64,000 nt of DNA from Labilibaculum filiforme (GTDB taxonomy: Bacteria > Bacteroidota > Bacteroidia > Bacteroidales > Marinifilaceae): positions 124,001 to 188,000 of the forward strand of contig NZ_MVDD01000008.1 of the NCBI RefSeq assembly GCF_002843315.1. Direction: 5' to 3'. The notes beneath the pieces were generated by a model. That model had not been told where the DNA came from, searched no databases, and was given only the letters and a program-made list of their open reading frames with translations. Made by a program: the position numbers and the translations under genes. This document shows, in pieces, positions 1-8,271 of this stretch (position 1 is its first letter; every line of letters starts with the position of its first letter).

Positions 1-508
1 TGGTGGTGAATTGTTGATTTAATTTTTTCCCAGATGCTTCGTAATAAATATGTAATTGCTCAAAGCTTAAATCTTGTTTGTTGGATCTAATTTTCCCGAG
101 AGAATTTCTAGTACGTTTTGCGAACAATTCATCTATCATTTTTTGTGGCATAGGGTCAGCAGCAGAACCAACCCGAATAAAACACCCTTTTTCCGACATG
201 CCATTTTTTCGAACGTAATAAGGCTTTTCGGAACCACTAGCAATATTAATTTTCACAACATCTTTACCGTCTCTTTCTTCACACAATACGTCAAATAAGC
301 CCATGCAAGATGGAACAATATTATTCTTTAAGCGATCCTTTATTTTCAATTGTGTATCATCTGCATCTTCTAAACCAATTGTGTTTCCATATTTGTCGAT
401 ACCAATAAAGATGTTACCACCTTCTTTGTAGTTTAAAAAAGCTACAACCTCTTTTTCCAATTCATTGGTTAATTGCTTTTTATATTCTATGCGATTGGTT
501 TCTATCAT
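1..508 (-). CDS. AlbA_2 (Schlafen-type) ATP/DNA-binding domain protein, C-terminus cut by window edge
   Basis: Reading leftwards from an ATG at 508, the frame stays open to the window edge (169 codons visible). The start reads MIETNRIEYKKQL, followed by FLNYKEGGNIFIGIDKYG and, near the visible end, KGCFIRVGSAADPM. The E-x-K start, the GG-x-I-x-IGID strand and the later RxGS motif are the hallmarks of the AlbA_2 domain, also called divergent AAA-4 or Schlafen AlbA_2. The family is found in putative transcriptional regulators and in several phage-defence proteins. It lies on the same strand and downstream of the Kiwa/KAP genes, so a defence role is plausible, but the C-terminal part that would decide this is outside the window. 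Confidence 0.75.
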   Translation of the reverse strand, partial: MIETNRIEYKKQLTNELEKEVVAFLNYKEGGNIFIGIDKYGNTIGLEDADDTQLKIKDRLKNNIVPSCMGLFDVLCEERDGKDVVKINIASGSEKPYYVRKNGMSEKGCFIRVGSAADPMPQKMIDELFAKRTRNSLGKIRSNKQDLSFEQLHIYYEASGKKLNQQFTT

Positions 509-627
509 ATCTCTTTTATTTACCACCCTAGGAAAATACCCTTAGGTGAAAATAATAATTTTTAATTGCTTACTATTCTACTAAGTGGATTTTCACCTAT
601 TTGCCAATTCTATTATTTGCTAGGTTC

Positions 628-665
628 AAAATGTCAAGTTTTTTGCGCAAAAAACTTGACATTTT
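628..665. repeat. Perfect 38-bp palindrome, possible terminator
   Basis: The two halves are exact reverse complements with no spacer, centred between 646 and 647 on GCGC (arms TGTCAAGTTTTTTGC / GCAAAAAACTTGACA). It lies 20 bp past the stop of the gene at 685-1218, where a minus-strand terminator could be, but a typical trailing T-run is absent. The rest of the 509-684 gap shows nothing else recognisable. Confidence 0.6.
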
Positions 666-684
666 ACTTTACTGGTCAACTTAT

Positions 685-1218
685 TTAGTTCCCATTTCTC
701 TGAAATACTTCCAATTCCCATTCTGCAAGGGTCTGATTTTTACTTTCGGCTTCCTTTCTCATTTTAGTAATGATATTGAGATAAACTTCTGTGTCGCTTA
801 TTGTTGTCCAGCTAATAGGAGTAGTTTTTAAGCCTTTTACCTGTATTATTCTATCAACAGGACAGTGCGGAGGCATTGCAATTTCGCCCAAACACCAATA
901 ATACTTCAGAATCAGATTTAGTAGCTTTTGACTAACTCCCACATTCAATTTTCCATTAACTAGTATGTCTTTGAAGCTCTTAGAAAATAGAATAATTCTT
1001 TTCAAATTTTCAACATGATCGGACTCTGTAACCAAGTCAACATACTGTGGAATAATTTCATCCGTAATATATTTTTTAAGACTTACCCGAAACTCTTTTC
1101 GTTCTAGTTCACCAACATCTTTTTTATAAATGCTAACGTGCTGAAATGCACCACCAAAAGTGAGGAGCCAGAATTCGTTATGGAGAAAAGTTTGTTTCGG
1201 AGTATGCATTAATTGCAA
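685..1218 (-). CDS. Hypothetical protein in defence operon
   Basis: Not assigned to a family. The 177-residue protein has no signal peptide or membrane segment and is mixed alpha/beta by composition. A motif that looks conserved is YYWCLGEIAMPPHCPVDRII at about residues 106-125, with two Cys and one His close together. It begins 27 bp after the stop of the KAP NTPase gene on the same strand, so it is probably cotranscribed with it and may be its partner. A role in defence is inferred from position only. Confidence 0.6.
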   Translation of the reverse strand: MQLMHTPKQTFLHNEFWLLTFGGAFQHVSIYKKDVGELERKEFRVSLKKYITDEIIPQYVDLVTESDHVENLKRIILFSKSFKDILVNGKLNVGVSQKLLNLILKYYWCLGEIAMPPHCPVDRIIQVKGLKTTPISWTTISDTEVYLNIITKMRKEAESKNQTLAEWELEVFQRNGN

Positions 1219-1245
1219 TTTTAATATTTAGATGCTGACTTATTG

Positions 1246-4200
1246 TTATTTAATAGAAGTTGATTCTGTTTCTAGTGGTTCGTCTTTAGGAAATTCAACT
1301 CCCAGATATATAGCTATGTCTTTAATGTTTTCATCTTCGGAAGTGATCGCCATTTCCTTTAATGCTTCTTTAAAATCAAATGCTTCATCTTCACCAGCTT
1401 TTAAAATAATCTCAGGTAACTTATCCTTATTTTTGAAAATGAGATCTCTACAATATTGGTCCTTAAGCAGGAGAGTTGGTAGTATTCTTCGAAGTGATTC
1501 TTGCTTTTTATCAAGGGTTGAGAAATTAAATAACCAATTGCCAAAAAAAGTAAATAGAGGAAGGCTCATTTCTGCAGTTGATATAAAAACATCTCGTACA
1601 TCATTAAATACTGCAACGAGTTTCCGGCCAGAGCTATCAATACTACTAACGATTTTATCCCAATTCTCTTTGTTTGGGATAGGGATATTACCGATAGCAA
1701 TCTCTTTCAATGTGAATTTAAAAGCATTTATTGCATTTGTATTCCATTTATAATTTAACATCAGTGCCATTTCTACTTCGTAAGAACTTGGGCTTTTAAA
1801 ATAATCTTTCCAAAGCTCTTCTGAAATTGAGTTTAAGTACTCAGTAAGAATTGCTCTGATATGGTCAATTAATGTATTATTTACCTCTAATGTTTGATCT
1901 ATTAAATCTATGGATACATTTTCTTTAATATTTTCAACATTAACTCGGGTATGTGGCCAGCCATCTAACTTAGTGATAAGTGATTTGTGTGAAATTTCGG
2001 CAGAATCACATATAAACTGGAAATTTTTAAGAAGGGTGAGAATGTTTGCTTTTTGATTACCGTTATTGTTTTCGGTTAATTTTTTAGCAACTGATTTGTA
2101 TAATGAGTACGCACTAAACAATTTTAACCCTATTAAATAGTCACTATAATTAATGTAAAAATTTATTTTGTTGGTTAATTTAATTACGTCATCTGTATCA
2201 TTTGAGGAAAGAAGTGTATTGAAAATACTGGTATACGATGAATTAAAATTGTTCTGTTTCGCAATTCTCATTGCTAAAAGATCATAGTAAAAATCATCGT
2301 TCTTGGTTAAGGTATTAAAGTGTGTGTATATAGTACTATCAGGGATATCTACATCAAACTTATCAGATACTTCTTTATATTGTTTTATTAAAATCTTAAA
2401 ATGCTCCAAAGTTCCTGAATTCGATTGAATATATTCTTTTATTTTGCCTCGATATAAATCTAATTCATAATCACCATAAATATAACGGACATAATTTATA
2501 GCCTTCAGTTCATCTATTTTTTTAGAAGCTAAGGACTCATCAAGCATGTTAGCATCTGTGACAACTTTATACTTTTTATATGAATGCTTAGCAGTTTCTA
2601 TGAATGAGATAAAATCTTCAGTATCGGTTTCCTTAGGTTCTAATTCTTTGAGAAGATCAATATCATATTGTTTATCTTTAATTTGATTAATGAGTTCATT
2701 AATGCTATTGTAATAGTCGGTGGCATTGAATTTTTTGTTTGAATCAGTCATTACAGATATAATACTTCTAATGTATCCTAATTTATCTTTGATTCTGTTA
2801 AAAAGTACTTTCTGAAAATCTTTAATTTTTTGTGTATTGTTCTGAACTTCTTTTGATCTACGATAAATAAGTTCCCATATATCATTTTCCATTCCTTTCG
2901 TTACATATGCTTCTGAATTAATATTGTTTAGCATCAGTATAGCATTTTCAATATTTGTTATATCTGGAATTATTGCTAACAGGATATCTTCAAACTCTTT
3001 AGTTTGACTGATAAGTTTAATCGTGTCTATATCGGCATTACTTAATGAATCTTGAAGTTTCTTTGAATAAACAACCTGGAGTGCGTTATCAGCTGGGATT
3101 TGATAGGTTAATGCAGTAACACATTTTTGCATTTCTTCATCACCGTCATAAATAAAAGATAAACCTTTTAGATAGGTTGGAGTTATAATTTCCTCAAGAG
3201 GCTTTTCTAATATTTTTGTTTTTCCAAGTATAAATAATGCAATGTACTTGTGCGGTATAGTTTCCTTTGTAAGGATTTTAATGGATACAAATTCATTGAT
3301 AAAAGCAATAATACCTCTGGGTGTTATTGTTTCTGTAAGTGCGTCGTATATTTGTAGTACTTGTTTTAATTCAGGATCAATTTTGCCAAATGCATCATCC
3401 CATTTTTCTTTAAAGTAGTTTTTCCAGTTTGATAAAATGGGAAGAGAAACACGATAAATGACAGAAAAGGTTTTATTTATGTAATCATCACCATAACAGT
3501 CTTGATCTCCATTTTCCTTAAATGCAGTTCTGATGTGGGCTCTATCAAATGGAACAATGATATTAATGTTTTTGTAGTCTGTTTCGGCAAAAAATACGTG
3601 AATAGAGGACCAAAGTTCTTGTACTTTTAGACGTGGTAATCGATCCATGTTGTCAAAAACTAATACTAATCTATCATTACTAAGATCCTCCTCAATTTCT
3701 TTCATCCAGTCACGGAATTTCTTGACAGATGGCTCTTCTTCAGAGATGGTTTCGTAGGTGGTTTTTTCTATTTTATCTTTTTGGTAAATTTCAAAGAGCT
3801 TTTGCAGGGCAAGCTTATAACGCTCCTTCCGAGTTATCTTTTCTTTTGGTAGTTTGTATAGAGTTCTAAAAAAGACCACCATCAGGAATAGCAAAGGAAT
3901 AGCCACTATTAAAGTTTTCAAGTACGGGCTTTCAATCTTCTCTGTTAAAATTTTTAAGATTGGAGTAAAAACGACAACCAATACAGAAATAATTATTCCG
4001 ATACTTAGACTAGGCTTAGCTGTGGTGTTTGTTTCTTTATTTTTTGCAAGCAGATTTTTTAGTTTATCTTTCCATTTATCTGATTCAAACTTTGAGAGTT
4101 TGGTGGTCAAATCTTCAGTTAACTCTTCAAGGATAGCGCGTCTTTGTATATCTTCTTGATGCCCCCAAGCATCATAAGTGAAAAAGTGAAAATTTTGGGT

Positions 4201-4419
4201 GTTTTCAGAATTTTTTACCTTTAGAAGATTCTCTACAATCATGACCAAGTTGCTTTTCCCAGTTCCCCAACCTCCATCTATGCCAATCATTTTACAAGAA
4301 TTAGCTTTTAATTGATCAGCTATGGATGTAGCAATTGTTTGTTGTGATTGCCCCTCGAATTGGTCTTTCCCAATTGGGCTGTTTTTAAGGAATGTTGGAT
4401 ATTTAGTTTGTGTTGTCAT
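1246..4419 (-). CDS. KAP-family P-loop NTPase, membrane-inserted
   Basis: This 1057-residue protein has a Walker A motif GIDGGWGTGKSN at residues 46-57 and a Walker B motif RLVLVFDNMDRLP near 250-262. Two hydrophobic segments (about 139-157 and 168-187) sit between them. That arrangement, a P-loop split by a pair of transmembrane helices, is characteristic of KAP NTPases (named after Kidins220/ARMS and PifA; PifA is the F-plasmid protein that excludes phage T7). The remaining 800 residues are helical and unrecognised. It lies 42 bp downstream of kwaB on the same strand. I infer a membrane-anchored defence ATPase, either a separate system or an accessory to Kiwa. Confidence 0.85.
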   Translation of the reverse strand: MTTQTKYPTFLKNSPIGKDQFEGQSQQTIATSIADQLKANSCKMIGIDGGWGTGKSNLVMIVENLLKVKNSENTQNFHFFTYDAWGHQEDIQRRAILEELTEDLTTKLSKFESDKWKDKLKNLLAKNKETNTTAKPSLSIGIIISVLVVVFTPILKILTEKIESPYLKTLIVAIPLLFLMVVFFRTLYKLPKEKITRKERYKLALQKLFEIYQKDKIEKTTYETISEEEPSVKKFRDWMKEIEEDLSNDRLVLVFDNMDRLPRLKVQELWSSIHVFFAETDYKNINIIVPFDRAHIRTAFKENGDQDCYGDDYINKTFSVIYRVSLPILSNWKNYFKEKWDDAFGKIDPELKQVLQIYDALTETITPRGIIAFINEFVSIKILTKETIPHKYIALFILGKTKILEKPLEEIITPTYLKGLSFIYDGDEEMQKCVTALTYQIPADNALQVVYSKKLQDSLSNADIDTIKLISQTKEFEDILLAIIPDITNIENAILMLNNINSEAYVTKGMENDIWELIYRRSKEVQNNTQKIKDFQKVLFNRIKDKLGYIRSIISVMTDSNKKFNATDYYNSINELINQIKDKQYDIDLLKELEPKETDTEDFISFIETAKHSYKKYKVVTDANMLDESLASKKIDELKAINYVRYIYGDYELDLYRGKIKEYIQSNSGTLEHFKILIKQYKEVSDKFDVDIPDSTIYTHFNTLTKNDDFYYDLLAMRIAKQNNFNSSYTSIFNTLLSSNDTDDVIKLTNKINFYINYSDYLIGLKLFSAYSLYKSVAKKLTENNNGNQKANILTLLKNFQFICDSAEISHKSLITKLDGWPHTRVNVENIKENVSIDLIDQTLEVNNTLIDHIRAILTEYLNSISEELWKDYFKSPSSYEVEMALMLNYKWNTNAINAFKFTLKEIAIGNIPIPNKENWDKIVSSIDSSGRKLVAVFNDVRDVFISTAEMSLPLFTFFGNWLFNFSTLDKKQESLRRILPTLLLKDQYCRDLIFKNKDKLPEIILKAGEDEAFDFKEALKEMAITSEDENIKDIAIYLGVEFPKDEPLETESTSIK

Positions 4420-4461
4420 CGATATTTGGAATTTTGCAATCAGAAAAATATATGGATATGT

Positions 4462-5430
4462 TTATTTGCCTGGATCATACTTATGCTTCACATCAACATC
4501 AAAACTTTCATCATTAATTTTAGAAGTAAGACGGCCATTATTGAGAACCAATAAGACAGAATCTATATTTTCTTGTGTCACAATTAGTTTGCCGTCATCA
4601 GTATACGCGATATCCCAATCATCCTCTTGTGCAACCATTTGTAGTCCAGTTAGAAAATCTTGATCTAGATAGTAACCTGATTTTTTTACCTGTGAGAGTT
4701 TTCTTAATCTAGGCAAACTATCTCCAATAATCTTGCTGATTTCATGGGCATTTACGAAGAGATTGATTGTTTTGAATTCTTCGATGATAATATCTCTATT
4801 TTTTTCCATGCCGTCGCGGAAATTTAAGGCTGATTCGAAATTCACTTTATTGGCTATGAAAATTGTTCCATTAAATGAGAAGAAATCAACTTGATTGTCG
4901 ATTTTGAAAATGCTCTGTTGTTCCAAATCAACAAGCATATTTCCGGAAAATATCATATTCATTCCAATTTGCCGGATCTTTTTAGCCTTCCACCCTTCAG
5001 AAATCTTTCTTACTGTATAAAGTGGTTCTTGATCAGCAACATCTAATCTTGCAATATAAACCCAAGAGTTGAGTAAATCGTCCATGTTACCAATAGTAGG
5101 AAGAGGTTCTTCTGCATTCATATCGTTTAGTATCTGTTGCAGATCAGTTTCTTCTGCTTCAATACCAAGTACATTGTTATCTAAATCAGAAGTGTTGAAA
5201 TCATACTCAAGTGCTTCATTAGAAGAATTGATCTTATTGTTAGCAATATTTCTTAGCTTATATCCTAACTTAGGATCTATATTTACAAGACTTGTCGTGT
5301 AGGTAGCTTTTCTGTTTCTCAACTTGCGTTTTACAATGTATAGTGAAACAGTGGCTTGGGTCCAATCAATGTCTTTAACTGTTTCAAATGATTCCTGAAT
5401 GGATTCAACTAGGGTTTCAACTTCTTCCAT
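4462..5430 (-). CDS. kwaB: Kiwa defence protein KwaB (DUF4868)
   Basis: At 322 residues this matches the usual size of KwaB. Features resembling DUF4868 include the N-terminal strand around TVSLYIVKRKLRNRKATY, the segment LGYKLRNIANNKI followed by an acidic LEYDF stretch, and the mid-protein FFSFNGTIFIANKVNFE. In the described Kiwa system KwaA is a membrane sensor and KwaB an effector that acts on phage DNA at the membrane. The gene starts 3 bp after the kwaA stop, so the two are coupled. The call rests on remembered family features plus pairing with a small membrane protein; a profile search was not possible. Confidence 0.82.
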   Translation of the reverse strand: MEEVETLVESIQESFETVKDIDWTQATVSLYIVKRKLRNRKATYTTSLVNIDPKLGYKLRNIANNKINSSNEALEYDFNTSDLDNNVLGIEAEETDLQQILNDMNAEEPLPTIGNMDDLLNSWVYIARLDVADQEPLYTVRKISEGWKAKKIRQIGMNMIFSGNMLVDLEQQSIFKIDNQVDFFSFNGTIFIANKVNFESALNFRDGMEKNRDIIIEEFKTINLFVNAHEISKIIGDSLPRLRKLSQVKKSGYYLDQDFLTGLQMVAQEDDWDIAYTDDGKLIVTQENIDSVLLVLNNGRLTSKINDESFDVDVKHKYDPGK

Positions 5431-5433
5431 TAG

Positions 5434-5991
5434 TTAGATTTTAGGATTAATTTGGGTTATTAGTGATATGTTTTCCGATAAGTCTATAATTCTGCAATAA
5501 GAATCTTTTTTTGGTTTACTTCCTTTAACCAAACAGCATTTATCTAGAATTTCTGAATTTTGTTCATAAGAAATATTGTAGAGATTATATCCGAAAAGAG
5601 CAAGTGTTGGGTTAATAAAAATGCTATGCGTTTTTAGCGTTAATAGATAAAGAATTAGCATGAAAAAGGTAAAACTCAATAATGAATTAATACTATCCAG
5701 ATCTAAGGCAAAAAAAGACACCATATAAGGAATACTATAATTAAGCAGATCTCCAGATCGATTTGATGCTTTTATTACTTTAACTGGAGGAACTGATATT
5801 TTGGGTTGTTTAACAGCAAAAAGAATTACAGCACAAGAGAAGATACTTATTCCAATACCAATCCAAACTAGAATTGGATGTGATAACTCCCATGTTTCAA
5901 AATTCAGATCCTGAATTAAGAAAATTCCCCAAAGTGGTGAATAGGCACTAAGGAATAAAAATAAGGATGCTATGATTCTGGTATTAAGCAT
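5434..5991 (-). CDS. kwaA: Kiwa defence protein KwaA (membrane component)
   Basis: The 185-residue protein has about four hydrophobic segments: residues 6-27, 39-62, roughly 88-117 as one or two passes, and a weaker one near 125-140. Between the second and third lies the motif NRSGDLLNYSIPY, which I associate with KwaA. KwaA is described as a four-pass membrane protein that detects phage infection and associates with KwaB. It starts 2 bp after the hsdS stop and is followed 3 bp later by kwaB, so Kiwa is embedded within the type I restriction-modification operon. Confidence 0.8.
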   Translation of the reverse strand: MLNTRIIASLFLFLSAYSPLWGIFLIQDLNFETWELSHPILVWIGIGISIFSCAVILFAVKQPKISVPPVKVIKASNRSGDLLNYSIPYMVSFFALDLDSINSLLSFTFFMLILYLLTLKTHSIFINPTLALFGYNLYNISYEQNSEILDKCCLVKGSKPKKDSYCRIIDLSENISLITQINPKI

Positions 5992-5993
5992 TT

Positions 5994-7388
5994 TTATTTG
6001 TCGTTTTTATTTTCAATCATTCCCTCAATATCAGGCACCCTTACTTCTCCAGAAATCAACTTAGGCAAAAGTGTATCTCGAAGTTTTGTAAGTGATTCAA
6101 CCTGCTTTTGATTAGTTAGTCTTTTATTATTCCAGTCATCAGTTTTTTCTTGATAATTTTTCAGGATGTTAATGTCAGGTATTAGTATTGGAAAATTTTT
6201 GAAAGCAGCTCCCGATACTTCTTTAAATGTTGACCCTGTTGCAATCGCTTCAATATCTTCAACCTTACTTTTTAAGAAGCAGTATAAATATTCTGAATTG
6301 ATATTTTGGTTAGGAACTAACGATTTGAAACCTTGGTTTGTTGAAACTTCATTTTCAGCTATAGCAACATATCCTATTGGTGCTCTTGATGAGAATAAAA
6401 CTGACCGCTTGGGCATTAATTTGGCACTACTCTTACTTAATCCTAAAGGGGAAATATCTTTTGCTCCTCTGGAGATATATTTCCACTCATAACCAGATAA
6501 GTCTTTAGGACTTAACCAAGGAATTCCTTTTTCTGAAAAATATTCATCAACTTTAGTAGATGGTGTTCCACCACCAATTACGTCAGCTACATCAGAAATT
6601 TTCCCAACTCTCCATCCCAACGGCACCCACTTCTCCAACTCCTTACTATACTCCAACTCATTTGGAAATAGTTTCTGAATTTCTTCCGGTAAAGTTTTTC
6701 TATCCTTACCCAAAGCCTTACGTTTTTCAGCTTTTGCTTGTAGTTCTTCAGGAATTGAATTTCCAACAGCTAGAGCATTGTCAATTACAGGATCAAAATC
6801 AACAAACCAAGATTTAAATAAGGCTTGTGCCATTTGCTCCAAAGTTTGGTTCATTTGGCGATTGAGTTCTATTTTATTATCCAGTGAACCTAAAATGTGA
6901 GCAATGCGTTTTTGTTCAGATAATGCGGGAAGGTCAAGTTTAAATTTTAAACAATCAGGAACTCTTATATGACTAACTACCGAACCTGTACCTTCATGCA
7001 TTTGAAATTGATGTTGTAAATCTGCAGATCTAAAAGAATATAAAAGAAAACGAGAATCAAGTTTATTCGGATTAGCTCTATACTGCATTAGCCTTTGTCC
7101 TAAAAAAAGATTATCATTACTAGTTATTCTACCAACTTCTCCAAGCGGAGCTTCTCTTGTAAGTAAAACATCTCCCTCAAGAACTTTTGCTCGTCTAGTC
7201 CATTTCTCAAAAATTTCTTTTGTTACGTATTTGCAGTTAATCGTATCAATTTTTCCATTACGAACATTAGTTGTTCTTAACATCTTGTATGGTGTTTCAA
7301 AATCAACTTTTGGTGCAGTTTTATTCACACAGTCAACTATTAACTCGCAAACTTCAGAAATTACAACTCTTTTCCATTTACTCTCCAT
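5994..7388 (-). CDS. hsdS: Type I restriction-modification specificity subunit HsdS
   Basis: This 464-residue protein has the two-TRD architecture of HsdS. TRD1 (about 1-145) ends in the conserved region LPALSEQKRIAHILGSLDNK and a coiled-coil spacer (ELNRQMNQTLEQMAQALFKS). TRD2 (about 255-405) is followed by a second, weaker conserved repeat and the tail LRDTLLPKLISGEVRV. HsdS selects the bipartite DNA target for HsdM methylation and HsdR cleavage. The start ATG lies inside the 3' end of the upstream ORF6N gene (11-bp overlap), with GGAGG upstream. TRD sequences evolve fast, so the recognition site cannot be predicted. Confidence 0.95.
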   Translation of the reverse strand: MESKWKRVVISEVCELIVDCVNKTAPKVDFETPYKMLRTTNVRNGKIDTINCKYVTKEIFEKWTRRAKVLEGDVLLTREAPLGEVGRITSNDNLFLGQRLMQYRANPNKLDSRFLLYSFRSADLQHQFQMHEGTGSVVSHIRVPDCLKFKLDLPALSEQKRIAHILGSLDNKIELNRQMNQTLEQMAQALFKSWFVDFDPVIDNALAVGNSIPEELQAKAEKRKALGKDRKTLPEEIQKLFPNELEYSKELEKWVPLGWRVGKISDVADVIGGGTPSTKVDEYFSEKGIPWLSPKDLSGYEWKYISRGAKDISPLGLSKSSAKLMPKRSVLFSSRAPIGYVAIAENEVSTNQGFKSLVPNQNINSEYLYCFLKSKVEDIEAIATGSTFKEVSGAAFKNFPILIPDINILKNYQEKTDDWNNKRLTNQKQVESLTKLRDTLLPKLISGEVRVPDIEGMIENKNDK

Positions 7389-8271
7389 ACCCCAAAACCT
7401 CCCTATTTTTCAATTGTTCAATAATTTTCATGCTTTCGGCATTCATTTTCGAGAAAGCGAACCATTTTTTACCTAAATCTTTTAGCGAAGCGCCAATGTG
7501 GTAAAGTTCTTTTTGATCGAGAATCAGAAATCGATCGTGAGCTTTATTCAAGCGTTTTACTTTTATTTCGGGATATTGTGTATTGTGTTTCTTCAAATCA
7601 AGTTGTAATTGCTTGTTAATTTGTTGTGTATAAATTATTGCTTCTACTTGTTTGTTGCGTTTGCTAAGCAGAGTAAGTACACTGTCGTCCACATAATTAT
7701 CGATTAAAATGATAGATTTTTTTGCTTTACGAATTAAATCAGAAACAAAAGTGTAGGCATCAAATACCTGTCCGTCGAAAAATATGCCATGATCCGGTAT
7801 TTTTTCTTTGTTCTCCAAAGCATTAAAAACTCGTTCAAATTTATGTTCATTTTCCACTTGCTTTTGTTCTATCCGATCCAATCGTTGTAAAGTTAAGCTG
7901 CTATTCATTATTTGTTTGCGCATTAAAACAAAGGCATTCATAATGCGAATACTAACTTGTATGGCAGTTTCGCTTCGTAAAACTGCTGACAACATCGAAA
8001 TTCCTTGTTCGGTAAATACGTAAGGAAATGATGACGAATGTTTCAGCGATTTAAACCGGTCGCAATTTGCGACTAGTTGTTCAAACTCTTGCGCATTTAA
8101 TTGAAATCGAAAGTTTTCTGGGAATCTTGCAATGTTTCGTTTTACCTGTTCGTTTAGTCTTTTAACAGCAACTTGATAAAGTTCAGCCAAATCACGATCT
8201 ATCATTACCTGAACACCTCTGAATTGAAAGATTCTGTTTTCTATTTCAGATTTTATAATGTCATTCTCCAT
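7378..8271 (-). CDS. ORF6N-domain protein with PLD-like C-terminal domain
   Basis: Residues about 9-95 (ENRIFQFRGVQVMIDRDLAE ... FTEQGISMLSAVLRS) form an ORF6N DNA-binding domain as found in phage and virulence-associated proteins. The C-terminal half (about 160-280) resembles a phospholipase-D-like fold with HDRFLILD and GASLKDLG. Such genes are frequent passengers in Bacteroidota type I RM operons. The gene overlaps hsdM by 11 bp and hsdS by 11 bp. Both overlaps use the same sequence, so HsdM and this protein end in the identical residues EVLGYGE. The role in restriction is unknown. Confidence 0.85.
   Translation of the reverse strand: MENDIIKSEIENRIFQFRGVQVMIDRDLAELYQVAVKRLNEQVKRNIARFPENFRFQLNAQEFEQLVANCDRFKSLKHSSSFPYVFTEQGISMLSAVLRSETAIQVSIRIMNAFVLMRKQIMNSSLTLQRLDRIEQKQVENEHKFERVFNALENKEKIPDHGIFFDGQVFDAYTFVSDLIRKAKKSIILIDNYVDDSVLTLLSKRNKQVEAIIYTQQINKQLQLDLKKHNTQYPEIKVKRLNKAHDRFLILDQKELYHIGASLKDLGKKWFAFSKMNAESMKIIEQLKNREVLGYGE
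7382..7410 (-). repeat. Duplicated coupling junction, copy 2 (ORF6N-hsdS)
   Basis: This 29-bp stretch matches 8265-8293 at 27 of 29 positions. It contains GGAGG, the last codons of the upstream gene and the overlapping ATG of the next gene. See the findings for the proposed insertion model. Confidence 0.85.
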
